From contig CBDFKJ010000009.1 of assembly GCA_965248805.1 (NCBI GenBank), positions 930,001 through 994,000 of the forward strand: a DNA stretch of 64,000 nt. Reading direction: 5' to 3'. The notes below the pieces were generated by a model. The model made no database searches and was not told the DNA's origin. It was given only the letters and a program-made list of their open reading frames with translations. The position numbers were made by a program, and so were the translations under genes. The stretch is from CBDFKJ01 sp965248805 (GTDB lineage: Bacteria > Pseudomonadota > Alphaproteobacteria > UBA6615). Positions 14,324 through 23,557 of this stretch are shown here, piece after piece (the stretch's first letter is position 1; each line of letters opens with the position of its first letter).

Positions 14324-16635
14324 TGCCCGGCACCGTAGTCATGCTGAAGAACCCGTTCCGGCCCGAGCGGGACCGGGAGGTCGTCGCCGTCGCCGAGCCG
14401 CTCTCGATCCGCGTCTGGCTCGACGCTCGCGGTGTCGAGGACTTCGGGTGCCCGACGATCTGTCTCTGCAACGCCGAGCCGGTGCTACGCGAGCGTTGGC
14501 AGGACACACTCATCGCGGACGGCGATCTGGTGGTGTTCGTGCCGCTGCCCCAGGGCGGCGGCGGGGGCGGCAAGAACCCGCTCCGCACTGTTCTCATGAT
14601 CGCCGTCATGGTCGCCGCCCTTACCATTCCCGGCGCTCAATGGGGATTGGCACTCGAAGCCGGCACCTTCGCCCACACGCTCGCCACCGTCGGCATCACG
14701 GTTGTCGGCACCGCGCTGGTCAATGTCCTGCTGCCGCCGCCCAAGCCCGCCGCGGTCACCTCCAGCTTCGGCGGCGCGCCGGCGCCGAGTCCGACCTATT
14801 CGCTGCAGGCCCAGGGCAACCACGCCCGGCTCGCCCAGCCCATCCCGGTGATCTACGGCCGCCACCGGGTCTATCCCGACCTCGCCGCCATGCCGTGGGC
14901 CGAATACACGAGCAACGACGACCAGCACCTGCACCAGCTGCACTGCATCGGCCAGGGCCAATACGACCTCGAGCAGGTGCGCATCGAGGACACGCCGATC
15001 GCTTCCTTCGATGAGGTGGAGACCCAGTTCGTACCACCGGGCGGCAGTATCACCCTGTTCGAGGCCGACGTGGTCACCGCGCCCGAGGTCGCCGGCCAGG
15101 AGCTGATCGGCGCCAACCAGCGGGATGCGGTCGAGGACGGCTGGATCGGACCGTTCACCGTCAATCCGGCCGGGACCAGTGCGACGAAGATCGGCATCGA
15201 CGTGGTGATGCCGCGCGGCCTCTATTACGCCGCCGCCGATGGCAGCCTCAATAACCGCACAATCGAATGGGATGTCGAGGCACGCGCCGTCGACGATGAC
15301 GGTGCCGCCACCGGCGGTTGGACAAAGCTCGCGTCCGTGAGCGTGACCGAGCACACCACCACGCCGCAGCGCAAGAGCTATCGCTACACGGTGACCAGCG
15401 GCCGCTACGAGGTCAGGCTCAGGCGCACCAACGACAAGGACACCGACGCCCGTGCAGGTCACGAGATCCGCTGGGGCGGGCTCAAGGCGTTTCTCGATGG
15501 CCAGCCTGATTTTGGCGATATCACGCTGCTCGCCGTCAAGATGCGTGCCACCGACAATCTCTCGCAGCGCTCGGCACGCCTGGTCAATTGCATCGTTACC
15601 CGCAAGCTCACCCTCTGGGACCCGGAGACCGGCTGGTCGGGGCCGCAAGCGACCCGTTCCATCGCCTGGGCCTTCGCCGACGCCGCCCGGGCGAACTACG
15701 GCGCCGGCCTCGGCGATCATCGCATCGACCTCGCCGCGCTCCATGCGCTTGACGCCGTCTGGCAGGCTCGCGGCGACCGCTTCGATGGGGTGTTCGATCA
15801 GGGCGTCACGGTGTGGGAGGCGCTCACCCGCATCGCCCGCTGCGGGCGGGCGCTCCCGTTCCTACAGGGCGGGGTGTTGCGCATCGCCCGCGATGCGCCG
15901 CGCACTTTGCCCGTCGCCCTGTTCGGCCCCCGCAACATCGTCCGCGGCAGCTTCCGCGTCCAGTACGTCATGCCGGGCGAGGACACCGCCGACGCGGTCA
16001 CCGTGGCCTACTACTCCGAGCGCACCTGGGCGCCCGACGAGATCACGGCAAGCCTGCCGCACGCTTCTTCCGAGGCTACCGGCAAGCCCGCCACGGTCGC
16101 GTTGTTCGGCTGCACCGGTGTGGACCAGGCCGAACGCGAAGGGCTCTACATGGCCGCTGCCAACCGCTACCGCCGGCGCATCGTCACCTTCCGCACCGAG
16201 CTCGAGGGGCTGATCCCGACCTACGGCGATCTCGTCGCCATCACCCACGATCTGCCGCGCTGGGGTCAGGGCGGCGAGGTGACGGCCGTCGACGGCCGGA
16301 CGCTCATCCTGAGCGAGCCACTTGAATGGGAGTCGGGGGACGAGACGGCCGAGCCTCCAGTCCACTACCTCGCGCTTCGCCGCCGCGACGGGAGCTTGAG
16401 CGGTCCCTGGCCTGTTTCACCCGGCGCCGATGAGCAAACCGTCGTGCTGAGCGAGGACCTCGCGTTCACCCCCTACACCGGGGCCGACGAGGAGCGCACC
16501 CACTTCGCCTTCGGTGCCGGCGAGGAATGGGGCCTGCGCGCCCGGGTGCTCGCCGTCCGTCCGCGCGGCGAGCAGGTCGAGATCACCGCCGTCGGCGAGG
16601 ACGCCCGCGTGCATACGGCTGATCAGGCCGCCTGA
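14323..16635 (+). CDS. Phage tail tip host-specificity protein (J/TipJ-like), fused to I-like part
   Basis: A 770-residue tip protein. Residues 1-80 are a small ubiquitin-like/gpI-like module ending in a Gly-rich linker. Residues about 85-140 are strongly hydrophobic ('VLMIAVMVAALTIPG', 'LATVGITVVGTALVNVLL'), as in lambda gpI. Residues about 160-770 are the TipJ part, with the marker 'ARLAQPIPVIYGRHRVYPD' and the later 'QGVTVWEALTRIARCGRALP' block. It forms the central tip of the tail and contacts the host receptor. The start overlaps the NlpC/P60 stop. Compared with lambda gpJ (1132 aa) it lacks the long C-terminal fibronectin/receptor region, so the RCC1 protein may supply receptor binding. 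Confidence 0.85.
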   Translation: MPGTVVMLKNPFRPERDREVVAVAEPLSIRVWLDARGVEDFGCPTICLCNAEPVLRERWQDTLIADGDLVVFVPLPQGGGGGGKNPLRTVLMIAVMVAALTIPGAQWGLALEAGTFAHTLATVGITVVGTALVNVLLPPPKPAAVTSSFGGAPAPSPTYSLQAQGNHARLAQPIPVIYGRHRVYPDLAAMPWAEYTSNDDQHLHQLHCIGQGQYDLEQVRIEDTPIASFDEVETQFVPPGGSITLFEADVVTAPEVAGQELIGANQRDAVEDGWIGPFTVNPAGTSATKIGIDVVMPRGLYYAAADGSLNNRTIEWDVEARAVDDDGAATGGWTKLASVSVTEHTTTPQRKSYRYTVTSGRYEVRLRRTNDKDTDARAGHEIRWGGLKAFLDGQPDFGDITLLAVKMRATDNLSQRSARLVNCIVTRKLTLWDPETGWSGPQATRSIAWAFADAARANYGAGLGDHRIDLAALHALDAVWQARGDRFDGVFDQGVTVWEALTRIARCGRALPFLQGGVLRIARDAPRTLPVALFGPRNIVRGSFRVQYVMPGEDTADAVTVAYYSERTWAPDEITASLPHASSEATGKPATVALFGCTGVDQAEREGLYMAAANRYRRRIVTFRTELEGLIPTYGDLVAITHDLPRWGQGGEVTAVDGRTLILSEPLEWESGDETAEPPVHYLALRRRDGSLSGPWPVSPGADEQTVVLSEDLAFTPYTGADEERTHFAFGAGEEWGLRARVLAVRPRGEQVEITAVGEDARVHTADQAA

Positions 16636-16669
16636 GCCTACCTCCCGCCGGGAAGAATCCGCCGCGACG

Positions 16670-16689
16670 ACCCGTCCTCCGGGACGGGT
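16670..16689 (+). terminator. Terminator-like hairpin after the tail tip gene
   Basis: An 8-bp perfect stem ACCCGTCC / GGACGGGT with a 4-base loop, followed by TTGCTTGT, 35 bases after the tip protein stop. The U-tract is imperfect, so it may only reduce read-through into the lysis genes. Confidence 0.5.
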
Positions 16690-16723
16690 TGCTTGTCGTG
16701 GCCTTGCAGTATCGGAGACACCC

Positions 16724-16948
16724 GTGACCGAGACCAGTTTGATCGAGATCGAGCGGGCGCGCTCGGAAGCCGCGCGGCATCTCGCCGAGCACGAGATCGA
16801 GTGCGAGCGGCGCTACGGCGAGATCAACGCCACGCTGGCCCGCGTCGAGGCACACGGCAAGCGCAATCTGTGGCTGCTGTGTGTCCTGTTGGGCGGGATG
16901 CTTGCGGTGGTGAGCAAATCGTTCTGGCCGGCGCTGCTTGGAGGGTGA
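16724..16948 (+). CDS. Small coiled-coil membrane protein, XhlA-like lysis accessory
   Basis: A 74-residue protein starting at GTG with GGAG eight bases upstream. Residues 5-48 are a charged helix with heptad pattern, and residues about 50-70 form one membrane segment ('LWLLCVLLGGMLAVVSKSF'). This layout matches the XhlA-type proteins that act with holins in prophage lysis modules. The two genes downstream are an endolysin and a holin, which supports the call. An alternative is a spanin component. Confidence 0.6.
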   Translation: MTETSLIEIERARSEAARHLAEHEIECERRYGEINATLARVEAHGKRNLWLLCVLLGGMLAVVSKSFWPALLGG

Positions 16949-16950
16949 TC

Positions 16951-17364
16951 ATGCCGACGTTGGGAGAGACCAGCCTCACCCGGCTGCGCACCTGCCACCC
17001 GGATCTGCGGCGGGTGCTGTCCAAGGCCATCGAGGACGGACCAGACTTCACCGTTCTGTGCGGTCACCGCGGCCGTGACGCGCAGGACCGCGCGGTCGCC
17101 GAGGGCCGAAGCAAGGCGCCGTGGCCGCGCTCGAAGCACAACACATCGCCGTCCGTGGCCGTGGACATCGCGCCGTGGCCCATCGACTGGGACGACTGGA
17201 ACCGTTTCCGTCTGCTTGCCGGATACGTCCTGGGTGTTGCCGCAGCCATGGACGTGCGCTTGCGCTGGGGCGGCGACTGGGACCGCGACTACGCGGAGAC
17301 CGATGAGCGGTTCCGCGACCTGCCGCACTTCGAGCTGATGGAGGGATCATCGCATGCTGGGTAA
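16951..17364 (+). CDS. Phage endolysin, peptidase M15 family
   Basis: A 137-residue M15-type L,D- or D,D-peptidase. Zinc-site motifs are 'SKHNTSPSVAVDIAPWP' (His and Asp ligands) and the C-terminal 'LPHFEL' (His ligand). Length matches compact T5-like endolysins. It would cut peptide cross-links in peptidoglycan at the end of infection. It has no signal peptide, so it depends on a holin, and the 3TM holin gene starts 11 bases before this gene ends. Confidence 0.88.
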   Translation: MPTLGETSLTRLRTCHPDLRRVLSKAIEDGPDFTVLCGHRGRDAQDRAVAEGRSKAPWPRSKHNTSPSVAVDIAPWPIDWDDWNRFRLLAGYVLGVAAAMDVRLRWGGDWDRDYAETDERFRDLPHFELMEGSSHAG

Positions 17365-17776
17365 ACTGTTTGGGTCCATCGCGGGCGGCGGCATCGTCAG
17401 TGCCGCCGAAGGCGTCGCCAACATCATCGACAAGTTCGTCGAGACCGACGAGGAAAAGCAGGCCGCCGGCCTGCTCAAGGCGAAGCTCTTGATGAAGCCG
17501 AACCTGGCGCAGATCGAGCTGAACAAGATCGAGGCGCAGCACCGCTCGATCTTCGTCGCCGGCTGGCGCCCGTTCATCGGCTGGGTCTGCGGCTTCGCGC
17601 TGTTCTGGCACTTCATCCTGTTCGACATGCTGACCTGGATCACCGTCAACTTCTTCCCCGCGGTGACCGAGATCCCGATGCTCACCGGCACCGAGACGCT
17701 GGTGACCGTGCTGCTGTCGCTGCTCGGCCTCGGCGCCATGCGCACGGCCGAGAAGTTCGGCGGCAAGGCGAAGTGA
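17354..17776 (+). CDS. Phage/GTA holin, 3TM family
   Basis: A 140-residue protein of the GTA_holin_3TM family. The N-terminal amphipathic region ('KLFGSIAGGGIVSAAEGV') is followed by a charged linker and the conserved 'AQHRSIFVAGWRPFIGW'. Membrane segments are at about 68-98 and 110-128 ('ETLVTVLLSLLGLGAM'). It should form the pore that releases the M15 endolysin. The start lies inside the endolysin gene. Confidence 0.88.
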   Translation: MLGKLFGSIAGGGIVSAAEGVANIIDKFVETDEEKQAAGLLKAKLLMKPNLAQIELNKIEAQHRSIFVAGWRPFIGWVCGFALFWHFILFDMLTWITVNFFPAVTEIPMLTGTETLVTVLLSLLGLGAMRTAEKFGGKAK

Positions 17777-17786
17777 CGGGGCGCGC

Positions 17787-17885
17787 GGGACCCTCGCGAC
17801 CCAGATCGGCGCCTTCTACTTCGGCGGCGAGTCGAAGCAGAAGACCGATGCGATCGAACGCATGGTGGCGGGGGCAGCCAAGTGA
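17787..17885 (+). pseudogene. Short remnant after the holin gene
   Basis: An open stretch without a start codon encodes 'GTLATQIGAFYFGGESKQ' and ends '...ERMVAGAAK' before TGA. The 'AFYFGG' pattern resembles the C-terminal end of other phage holin-like membrane proteins, so this may be the tail of a lost lysis gene. Too short to be certain. Confidence 0.3.
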
Positions 17886-18132
17886 CTGGCGTAGCGATAA
17901 CTGTGCTAGATGGGGTCAACCCCAATGAGTGCGGGGCGGCTTCTGAAAAGCTCAATCGCTTCAATGGGCGGTTGATTTCCCGCACCTTGGGATAGTGCAT
18001 TGAAAAACCTACAATAATTACACAACTGCCGGGCCCACCACGCCGCCGCCAAGCGGCTGATATCTAAATAAACCCCCGGAATCTCTGCGTTTTCCGTTCC
18101 GACAGTGACCCAAACCTGGTACACTACAAGGG

Positions 18133-19795
18133 ATGGAAATCATGCTGAGACAGCCGCGCCTCCAGCGGCGGGGGCATCGTTGGTACTGCCGGGTGAAGGT
18201 GCCCACGACCGACCATTCGCGCCCTGCGCACCGGCGCCTGCCCGAGGTCTCCGCTGAGACAAACGCCCTGCTCGCGCGGGCTAGGCGCGGGCGCGACGAG
18301 GGGCCGGCCACCGCGATATCGGCTGCAGAACTGACGGGGCTGGTTCGCCGGTGGTTCGCGGCCGAAGAACGCCGGTCGCAGGAGCGCGAGCGGAGCGAAA
18401 TCCCTGCGACCAGGAACGATGAGGTGATGGACCAGTTCGACCACGATCTCGGCGTATTGACGGACTGCGACGATCCCAGCCTTCGGGCTACGGTGCATTC
18501 CGCCGCCGCCGAGCTGATGAGCGCCAACAGGCTGAACGTCGCCCCCGGCAGCCAGGAGTACGCGGACCTGTGGAGCCTCCTCAACCGTGCGATGATCGAG
18601 GGCGCGCGGCGCACGCGTAGCCGGGTCCTGGGCGACTACTCCGACCGCGCCCACGACCCGGTGTTCGCGCGGGAGGTCGAGGAGGACGCCGGCCCGGGTC
18701 CCGACGGGGCGGGCGTGACCGTGGCGCAGCTGGTCGAACGGTACCTCTCCGATCCGGCCAGGGCTAACGTCGGCGAGAAGACCCAGGGGACAATAGCTTC
18801 GCGTTTCCTATCCTGTGCGAGGTTGTGGGTCCGGACAGGCCCGCGCGCCAGGTCGGCCGGGCGGACTGCCGCCGGGTGCGCGAGGTCCTGGCCGCGCTGC
18901 CGCCGAACGCGACCAAGCGTTATCCCGGGGTGCCGCTGACGCAGGTCGCGCGCGCCGCGGCCGATCGCGGCACGGCGCCGTTGAACCCGCGCACTGCCAA
19001 CGCCTACTGCAGAAGATCAGCGCCCTGTTCCGCTGGGCCGAGCGGGAGGAGTACGTGTCGAAGAACCCCGCGGGCAGCCTGCGCGTGGCCGAGCCGGAAA
19101 TCGCCGCGAGCGACGCGCGCCACCCGTTCAGCACGGAGCAGCTCGTGGCCATCTTCAACGCACCGCTGTACCGAGGCTGCCGCGACGACGAGCTGGGGTA
19201 CGCCACACCTGGGCCGAACGTGGTCAGGCGAGCGCGGTTCTGGGTGCCGCTCGTCGGGCTGTTCTCCGGGCTGCGGCTGAACGAGTTATGCAGCCTGGAG
19301 GTGAACGACGCGGCGCTGCGCGACGGCGTCGACTGCCTCGTCGTCCAACCGGACGCTGAGGGTGTAAAGCAGCTCAAGACAAAGGCGGCCGCCCGGGTCG
19401 TGCCCGTGCACCCGGAACTGCGTCGCTGCGGCCTCCTGAACTACGTCGCCGAGACCCGGGCGGCCGGGCACCGCAGGCTGTTCCCCGAGCTGCGGCCGGA
19501 CCGGCGCGGGTACCACAGCGACGCTTTTCAGAAGTGGCTCGCGCGCTACCTGCGCAAGGCCAGCGCCTCGGCGCCGCGGACGTCATTCCACAGCTTCCGG
19601 CACAACTTCCGCGACGCGGTGCGTGAGTCCGGCGCGAACCGGGACGCGGTGCTCGCGCTGGGCGGCTGGGCCGCTGGCGGTACGGAGGAGACATACGGCG
19701 GCGGGCTGCGACCACGAACACTGGCGGCGGTGATGAGTGGGATCGAGTACCCCGACCTCGACCTCTCGCACTTGTGGAAAGGCGACCAGGCGTAG
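18133..19795 (+). pseudogene. Prophage tyrosine integrase, two frameshifts
   Basis: A site-specific tyrosine recombinase of about 550 residues, read across three frames. Part 1 (18133 to about 18797) is the N-terminal arm. Part 2 (about 18798-19011) encodes the core-binding segment 'PPNATKRYPGVPL'. Part 3 (from about 19012) is the catalytic domain with Arg in 'FSGLRLNEL', His-x-x-Arg in 'FHSFRHNFRDAV' and the 'GGTEETYGGGL' tyrosine region. Adding one T in the TTT at about 18800 and one C at about 19010 restores a continuous protein. All catalytic residues remain. The gene lies directly downstream of the prophage lysis genes, so it is probably the prophage's own integrase. It is either inactivated or affected by sequencing indels. 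Confidence 0.85.
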
Positions 19796-20189
19796 ACTGT
19801 GGTCTCGTGCCGCGACCTCGTGCGCTCGATCTGCTTGCTTCCTCCGCTGCCGAGCCGAGGTGCAACTGGTTGCAGAAGGGCGAGGACCGCGTGCCGGAAT
19901 GGCGCACTGTGCGACCACGGCCATTGGCGCTGAGCGGCGCGCGGCGTTTCACGCTTGTCGAGAGAGGCACAACCGTCGTGGTCCAACTAGACTAGGCCAA
20001 CCGCGCGAGAGTGCGGCGCCTGTTATGATGAACGCGGGCGCGCTTTTGCACAGCACTCAGTGCGCGTCGGCGTACTCAAAGACGATTGGTACTTCCGTCC
20101 GGGGAAGTCCCGGCCGGAGGAGTCCGAAAGTGGCTCGCGCGGAGCCGCTGTATCGTCGTCGCGATCAGTCGGAATGGCGCCGGCTTCTG
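19796..20189. other. Gap with no supported gene
   Basis: Several short frames are open here but none has family features, a good start or normal codon pattern. No tRNA, attachment-site repeat or promoter is evident. Confidence 0.5.
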
Positions 20190-20820
20190 TTACTCCGTCT
20201 TCGAAAGATTATCGAGGGCGCCGGTGACGGTCCGGATTATCCGCGGGTCGCCAATTCGCTCGCCGATGGCCTTGGCCTGCTGCAGCAGGGAAGCGCCTTC
20301 TCGACTTCGCCCACGCGGGCGTAGGTGAGGCCGAGGCTGCAGAGGAGTAGGCCCTCACCCAGCTGGTCGCCGATCTCGCGTGAAATTACAAGCGCCTGCT
20401 CGTAGGAGCCGATGGCTTTCCCGATCTCGCCCGAGCGACGGTACGCGTTGCCGAGGCTGGCGAGTTCCGTGGACTCGCCCTGCCGGTCGCCGATCTCGCG
20501 TGAGATGACGAGCGCCTCCTGGTGATAGCCGATAGCTTTCTCGACCTCGCCCAAGCTTTGATAAGCGGTGCCGTGGTTGCCGAGAGCAGAGCCTTCGCCC
20601 CGCCGGTCGCCTATCTCGCGAGCAATGACGAGCGTCTGCTCGTAGTAGCCGATGGCCGCCTTGAACTCGCCCAAGCTTAGACGAGGCCGCACAGGTCATT
20701 GGCCTCGCCCCGCCGGTCGGCGATCTCGCGTGAGATGACGAACGCCTGTTTGTAGAATCCAATAGCCTTCTCGACCTCGCCCAAGCGGACGTAGGTGGTG
20801 CCGAGGTTGGCTGGGCAGCG
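20190..20820 (-). pseudogene. TPR-repeat protein remnant
   Basis: Five successive TPR_12-type repeats ('SLGEFKAAIGYYEQTLVIA', 'AIGYHQEALVISREIGDR') spaced by about 40 residues. They are typical of the ligand-sensing part of STAND NTPases or CHAT-associated proteins. The upstream repeat (about 20700-20820) is out of frame with the rest. Near 20290 a single missing C shifts the last helix: restoring it reads 'LPLLQQAKAIGERIGDP' and ends at the TAA at 20190-20192. No NTPase domain remains, and the N-terminus is cut near 20820 where unrelated sequence begins. Confidence 0.75.
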
Positions 20821-20984
20821 AACAGCCGTTACCCGGGCTCAGGAGAGTTCCTCTGTTTGATCCAGCCGCGCCAGTACGACCACCGTGCGGCCAAGGAGTT
20901 GATGGGGAAATTGTGCCGCGCCATCCAGACCACGCTCTCGCCCACGCCTCCTGCGATCGTCGCCACGACGACGGCCTGGACCGA

Positions 20985-21205
20985 GGCTTTGGCCGTGCTC
21001 CAGCGCAGGTAACGCTCCTCGGCGCTACCGGGCGCGGCGAGGGGCACGCGCTCGGTAACCTCGGGATCGCCTATGCCGCTCTCGGCGAAACGCGCAGGGC
21101 GATCGAGTTCCATCAGCAGGCTCTCGCCATCGCGCGCGATATCGGTGCCCGCGAGGGTGAGGGGATCGCGCACCTCAATATCGGGAGCGCCGACAAGGTA
21201 CTTGG
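20985..21205 (+). pseudogene. TPR fragment cut by IS3 remnant
   Basis: About 60 residues of TPR sequence on the plus strand ('GEGHALGNLGIAYAALGE', 'AIEFHQQALAIARDIGAR'), ending exactly where the IS3 inverted repeat begins at 21206. It points toward the IS and has the opposite orientation to the TPR remnant at 20190-20820. There is no start codon or complete domain. Upstream sequence (20840-20984) is open but unrecognised. Confidence 0.6.
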
Positions 21206-22243
21206 TGACCTTGCCCCCGTTATGCCCCCACAGCTGAGTAGAATCTGTTCCGGTTGTGGCCCTGTTGGGACCGGGTTGCATACTGCATCGGAGTGAGCCC
21301 GTCGAGGCTCGTGTGGGGCCGATGGTTGTTGTAGTCGTGGCGCCAGGTTCGACGATCTTCTTCGCCTGGCCGTAGCTGTCGAACAGGTGCTCGTTCAGGC
21401 ATTCGTCGCGCAGCCTCCCGTTGAATGATTCCACCAGGCCGTTCTGCATCGGCCTGCCGGGTGCGATGTAGTGCCACTCGACACCGCGTTCCTCCTGCCA
21501 GCGCAGGATCGCGTTCGATGTCAGCTCGGTGCCGTTGTCGCTGACCACCATGCAGGGATAGCCGCGCATCTCGGCGATCCGATCCAGCTCGCGTGCGACA
21601 CGGACGCCGGAGATCGAGTTGTCCACCGCCGTGGCCAGACACTCCCGGCTGAAGTCGTCGATCACGCACAGGATGCGGAACCGCCGGCTGTCCATGAGCG
21701 CATCCGACACGAAGTCCAACGACCAGCGCTGGTTCGGCCCTCGCGGGATCGCCATCGGCGCCCGGGTCCCCAGCGCCCGCTTGCGCGGCCGCCGCGTTTG
21801 CGAACCGTTAACCGCTCTTCCCTGTACAGCCGGTACAGCTTCTTGTGGTTCATCTCGACACCCTCGCGCCGCAGCAGGATATGCAGACGGCGATAGCCGA
21901 AGCGACGGCGCCGCGATGCAAGCTCACGCAGTCGTTTGCGGATGGTGTCATCATCAGGCCGCCTCGACACAGCTTCTTCAGCTTCCGGTTCTCGTCCTCC
22001 ATCGCCTTCAGCCGCTTCGCGTCCGACGCCTCCATGCCGCCGTACTTCGACCGCCACGTGTAGAACGTCGCATCCGATATCCCGTGCCTGCGGCACAGCT
22101 CGGCCGCCGACATCCCCGCGCGATGTTCCTTCAATATCCCGATGATCTGTTCTTCCGAAAATCGGCTCCGCTTCATCGTCCGTCTCCTCCGTCAGGAAAC
22201 AGACCCTAACTCCAAAGCGGGAGATCTCCAGGGGGCAAGGTCA
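21206..22243 (-). mobile_element. IS3-family element, internally deleted
   Basis: Bounded by a perfect 13-base inverted repeat: TGACCTTGCCCCC at 21206-21218 and its complement at 22231-22243. At 1038 bp it is shorter than a normal IS3 element (about 1.2 kb) because the orfA/orfB junction is missing. No matching target duplication is visible. The left end interrupts TPR sequence, the right end interrupts a catalase-family gene, so it marks a rearrangement and not a simple insertion. Confidence 0.85.
21220..22176 (-). pseudogene. IS3-family transposase remnant (orfA and orfB)
   Basis: OrfA starts at 22176 with the helix-turn-helix region 'FSEEQIIGILKEHRAGMSA' and runs to 'ENRKLKKL', then jumps into a late part of orfB ('TIRKRLRELASRRRRFGYR'), so the overlap region is deleted. 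OrfB keeps the DDE core ('WSLDFVSDAL', 'VVSDNGTELTS', 'ESFNGRLRDECLNEHLF'). It is broken by a frameshift near 21790 and by another near 21345, where one extra A would rejoin 'KKIVE' to 'TWRHDYNNHRPHTSLDGL'. It is not functional as read. Confidence 0.88.
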
Positions 22244-22634
22244 AGTCCGCCCGTGCTCGGAGCACAACCGCAATTTTCGGGAGGATCCGAGCGACAATTT
22301 CCTGAGAGAAGCGTTGGTGAACACGCTGGCTAGGGGTGATGCGTGTATGAGTTTCTTCGTCCAGCCCCGAACATCGTCGGCCATGAGCGTTGAGAATTCC
22401 CAGAAGGAATGGCTCGAATCCGATGCTCCGTTCTACAAAGTTGCCACTATTCTCATCCCCGAGCAGGAGTTCGACACCCCGGATAACAACGACAGATGTG
22501 AGAACCTGTCCTTCGACCCCTGGCGCGTTCTGCCAGAGCATCGCCCCCTCGGCGCAACCAATCGGGTGCGAAAGATTGTCTATCCGCATATCAGTCGAAT
22601 CCGTCTTGAATTGAACGCTTCGCCGGTCATCTAG
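22244..22634 (+). pseudogene. Catalase-family protein, C-terminal fragment
   Basis: About 130 residues matching the C-terminal part of small catalase-family haem proteins: 'FLREALVNTLARGDAC', 'FFVQPRTSSAMSVE' and 'NLSFDPWRVLPEHRPLG'. The haem-binding and catalytic N-terminal two thirds are missing. The frame is open straight from the IS3 end at 22243, so that element removed the 5' part. At the 3' end the stop TAG (22632-22634) overlaps the TA target site of the adjacent IS630 element, yet the stop is preserved. Confidence 0.75.
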
Positions 22635-23511
22635 TGGAGGGATCGGAACGAAAGAGTCCGAATTGGGATTCCGTATTTTGCTGTGGTATGCGACCGGCAA
22701 GGCGCCGGTCCCGCTCGATCGTGTCGCCGAGATCGTGCGCCTGACGCAGCAACCGCCGCCGTTTGAGGCGACCCACTGGACGTTGCGCGCGATGGCCAGG
22801 GCGGCCGGTATTGCCGCCTCGACGGTGCAGGCGATCTGGAAGGCTCACGGTCTCAGCCCGCACCGCTGGCGCAACTTCAAGCTGTCGACCGACCCTGCCT
22901 TCGCCGAGAAACTCACCGATATCGTCGGCCTGTATGTCGACCCGCCGGCCCATGCGGTGGTGTTGTCGATCGATGAGAAGTCACAGATCCAGGCGCTCGA
23001 CCGCCGGTCTGCCGATGAAGAAGGGACGCGCCGGCACCATGACTACAAACGGCACGGCACGACCACGCTGTTTGCGGCGCTCAACGTTCTGGACGGAACG
23101 GTGATCGGCCAGAACATGCAGCGCCACCGCCATCAGGAGTTCATCCGCTTCCTCAACCGCATCGAGCGCACGGTGCCGGCGGACAAGGCCATCCACGCGA
23201 TCGTCGACAACTACGCGGCGCACAACAAGGACAAGGTCCGCGCCTGGCTCGCCCGCCATCCGCGCTGGACTTTCCACTTCACACCGACCTCCTGCTCGTG
23301 GCTCAATGCCGTCGAGGGCTTCTTCGCAAAACTCACCCGGCGGCGGCTCAAGCACGGCGTCTTCCATTCCGTCGCCGATCTCCAGGCCGCAATCAACCGC
23401 TTCGTCCGCAAATACAATGCGGCCAACCAACAGCCATTCATATGGAAAGCCGACCCCGACGACATCATCGCAGCCCGAAACCGAGGGTTCCAAACGTTGG
23501 AATCAATCCAC
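22634..23511 (+). mobile_element. IS630-family element, truncated internally
   Basis: Ends show an imperfect inverted repeat (left GTGGAGGGATCGGAACG, right complement GTGGATTGATTCCAACG) flanked by TA on both sides (22632-22633 and 23512-23513), the standard IS630 target duplication. At 878 bp it is shorter than usual for the family (about 1.1 kb). Confidence 0.8.
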
Positions 23512-23514
23512 TAG
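22663..23514 (+). pseudogene. IS630-family transposase, N-terminally truncated
   Basis: Encodes 283 residues where 340-360 are usual. The paired helix-turn-helix region at the N-terminus is mostly missing and the reading begins inside 'VAEIVRLTQQPPPFEATHW'. The DDE catalytic core is present: 'VLSIDEKSQIQALDR', 'AIVDNYAAHNKDKV' and 'SCSWLNAVEGFF'. Between the first and second catalytic Asp a short segment (about 23006-23040) is out of frame and then restored by a second small deletion; the original 'GLPMKKGRAGTM' is visible in another frame. Probably inactive. Confidence 0.8.
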
Positions 23515-23557
23515 ACGCCTTATGCGACCTGAAACGAATGTCGAGGATCAGTCGTGC

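Noticed and set aside
1..17776. Gene transfer agent
   Set aside because: Despite a GTA-type holin, the head genes are lambda D/E type and the order is lambda-like, with an integrase next to the lysis genes, so a prophage is the better reading.
17886..18132. tRNA gene or attachment-site repeat next to the integrase
   Set aside because: No cloverleaf and no direct repeat pair within the window; the other prophage end lies outside.
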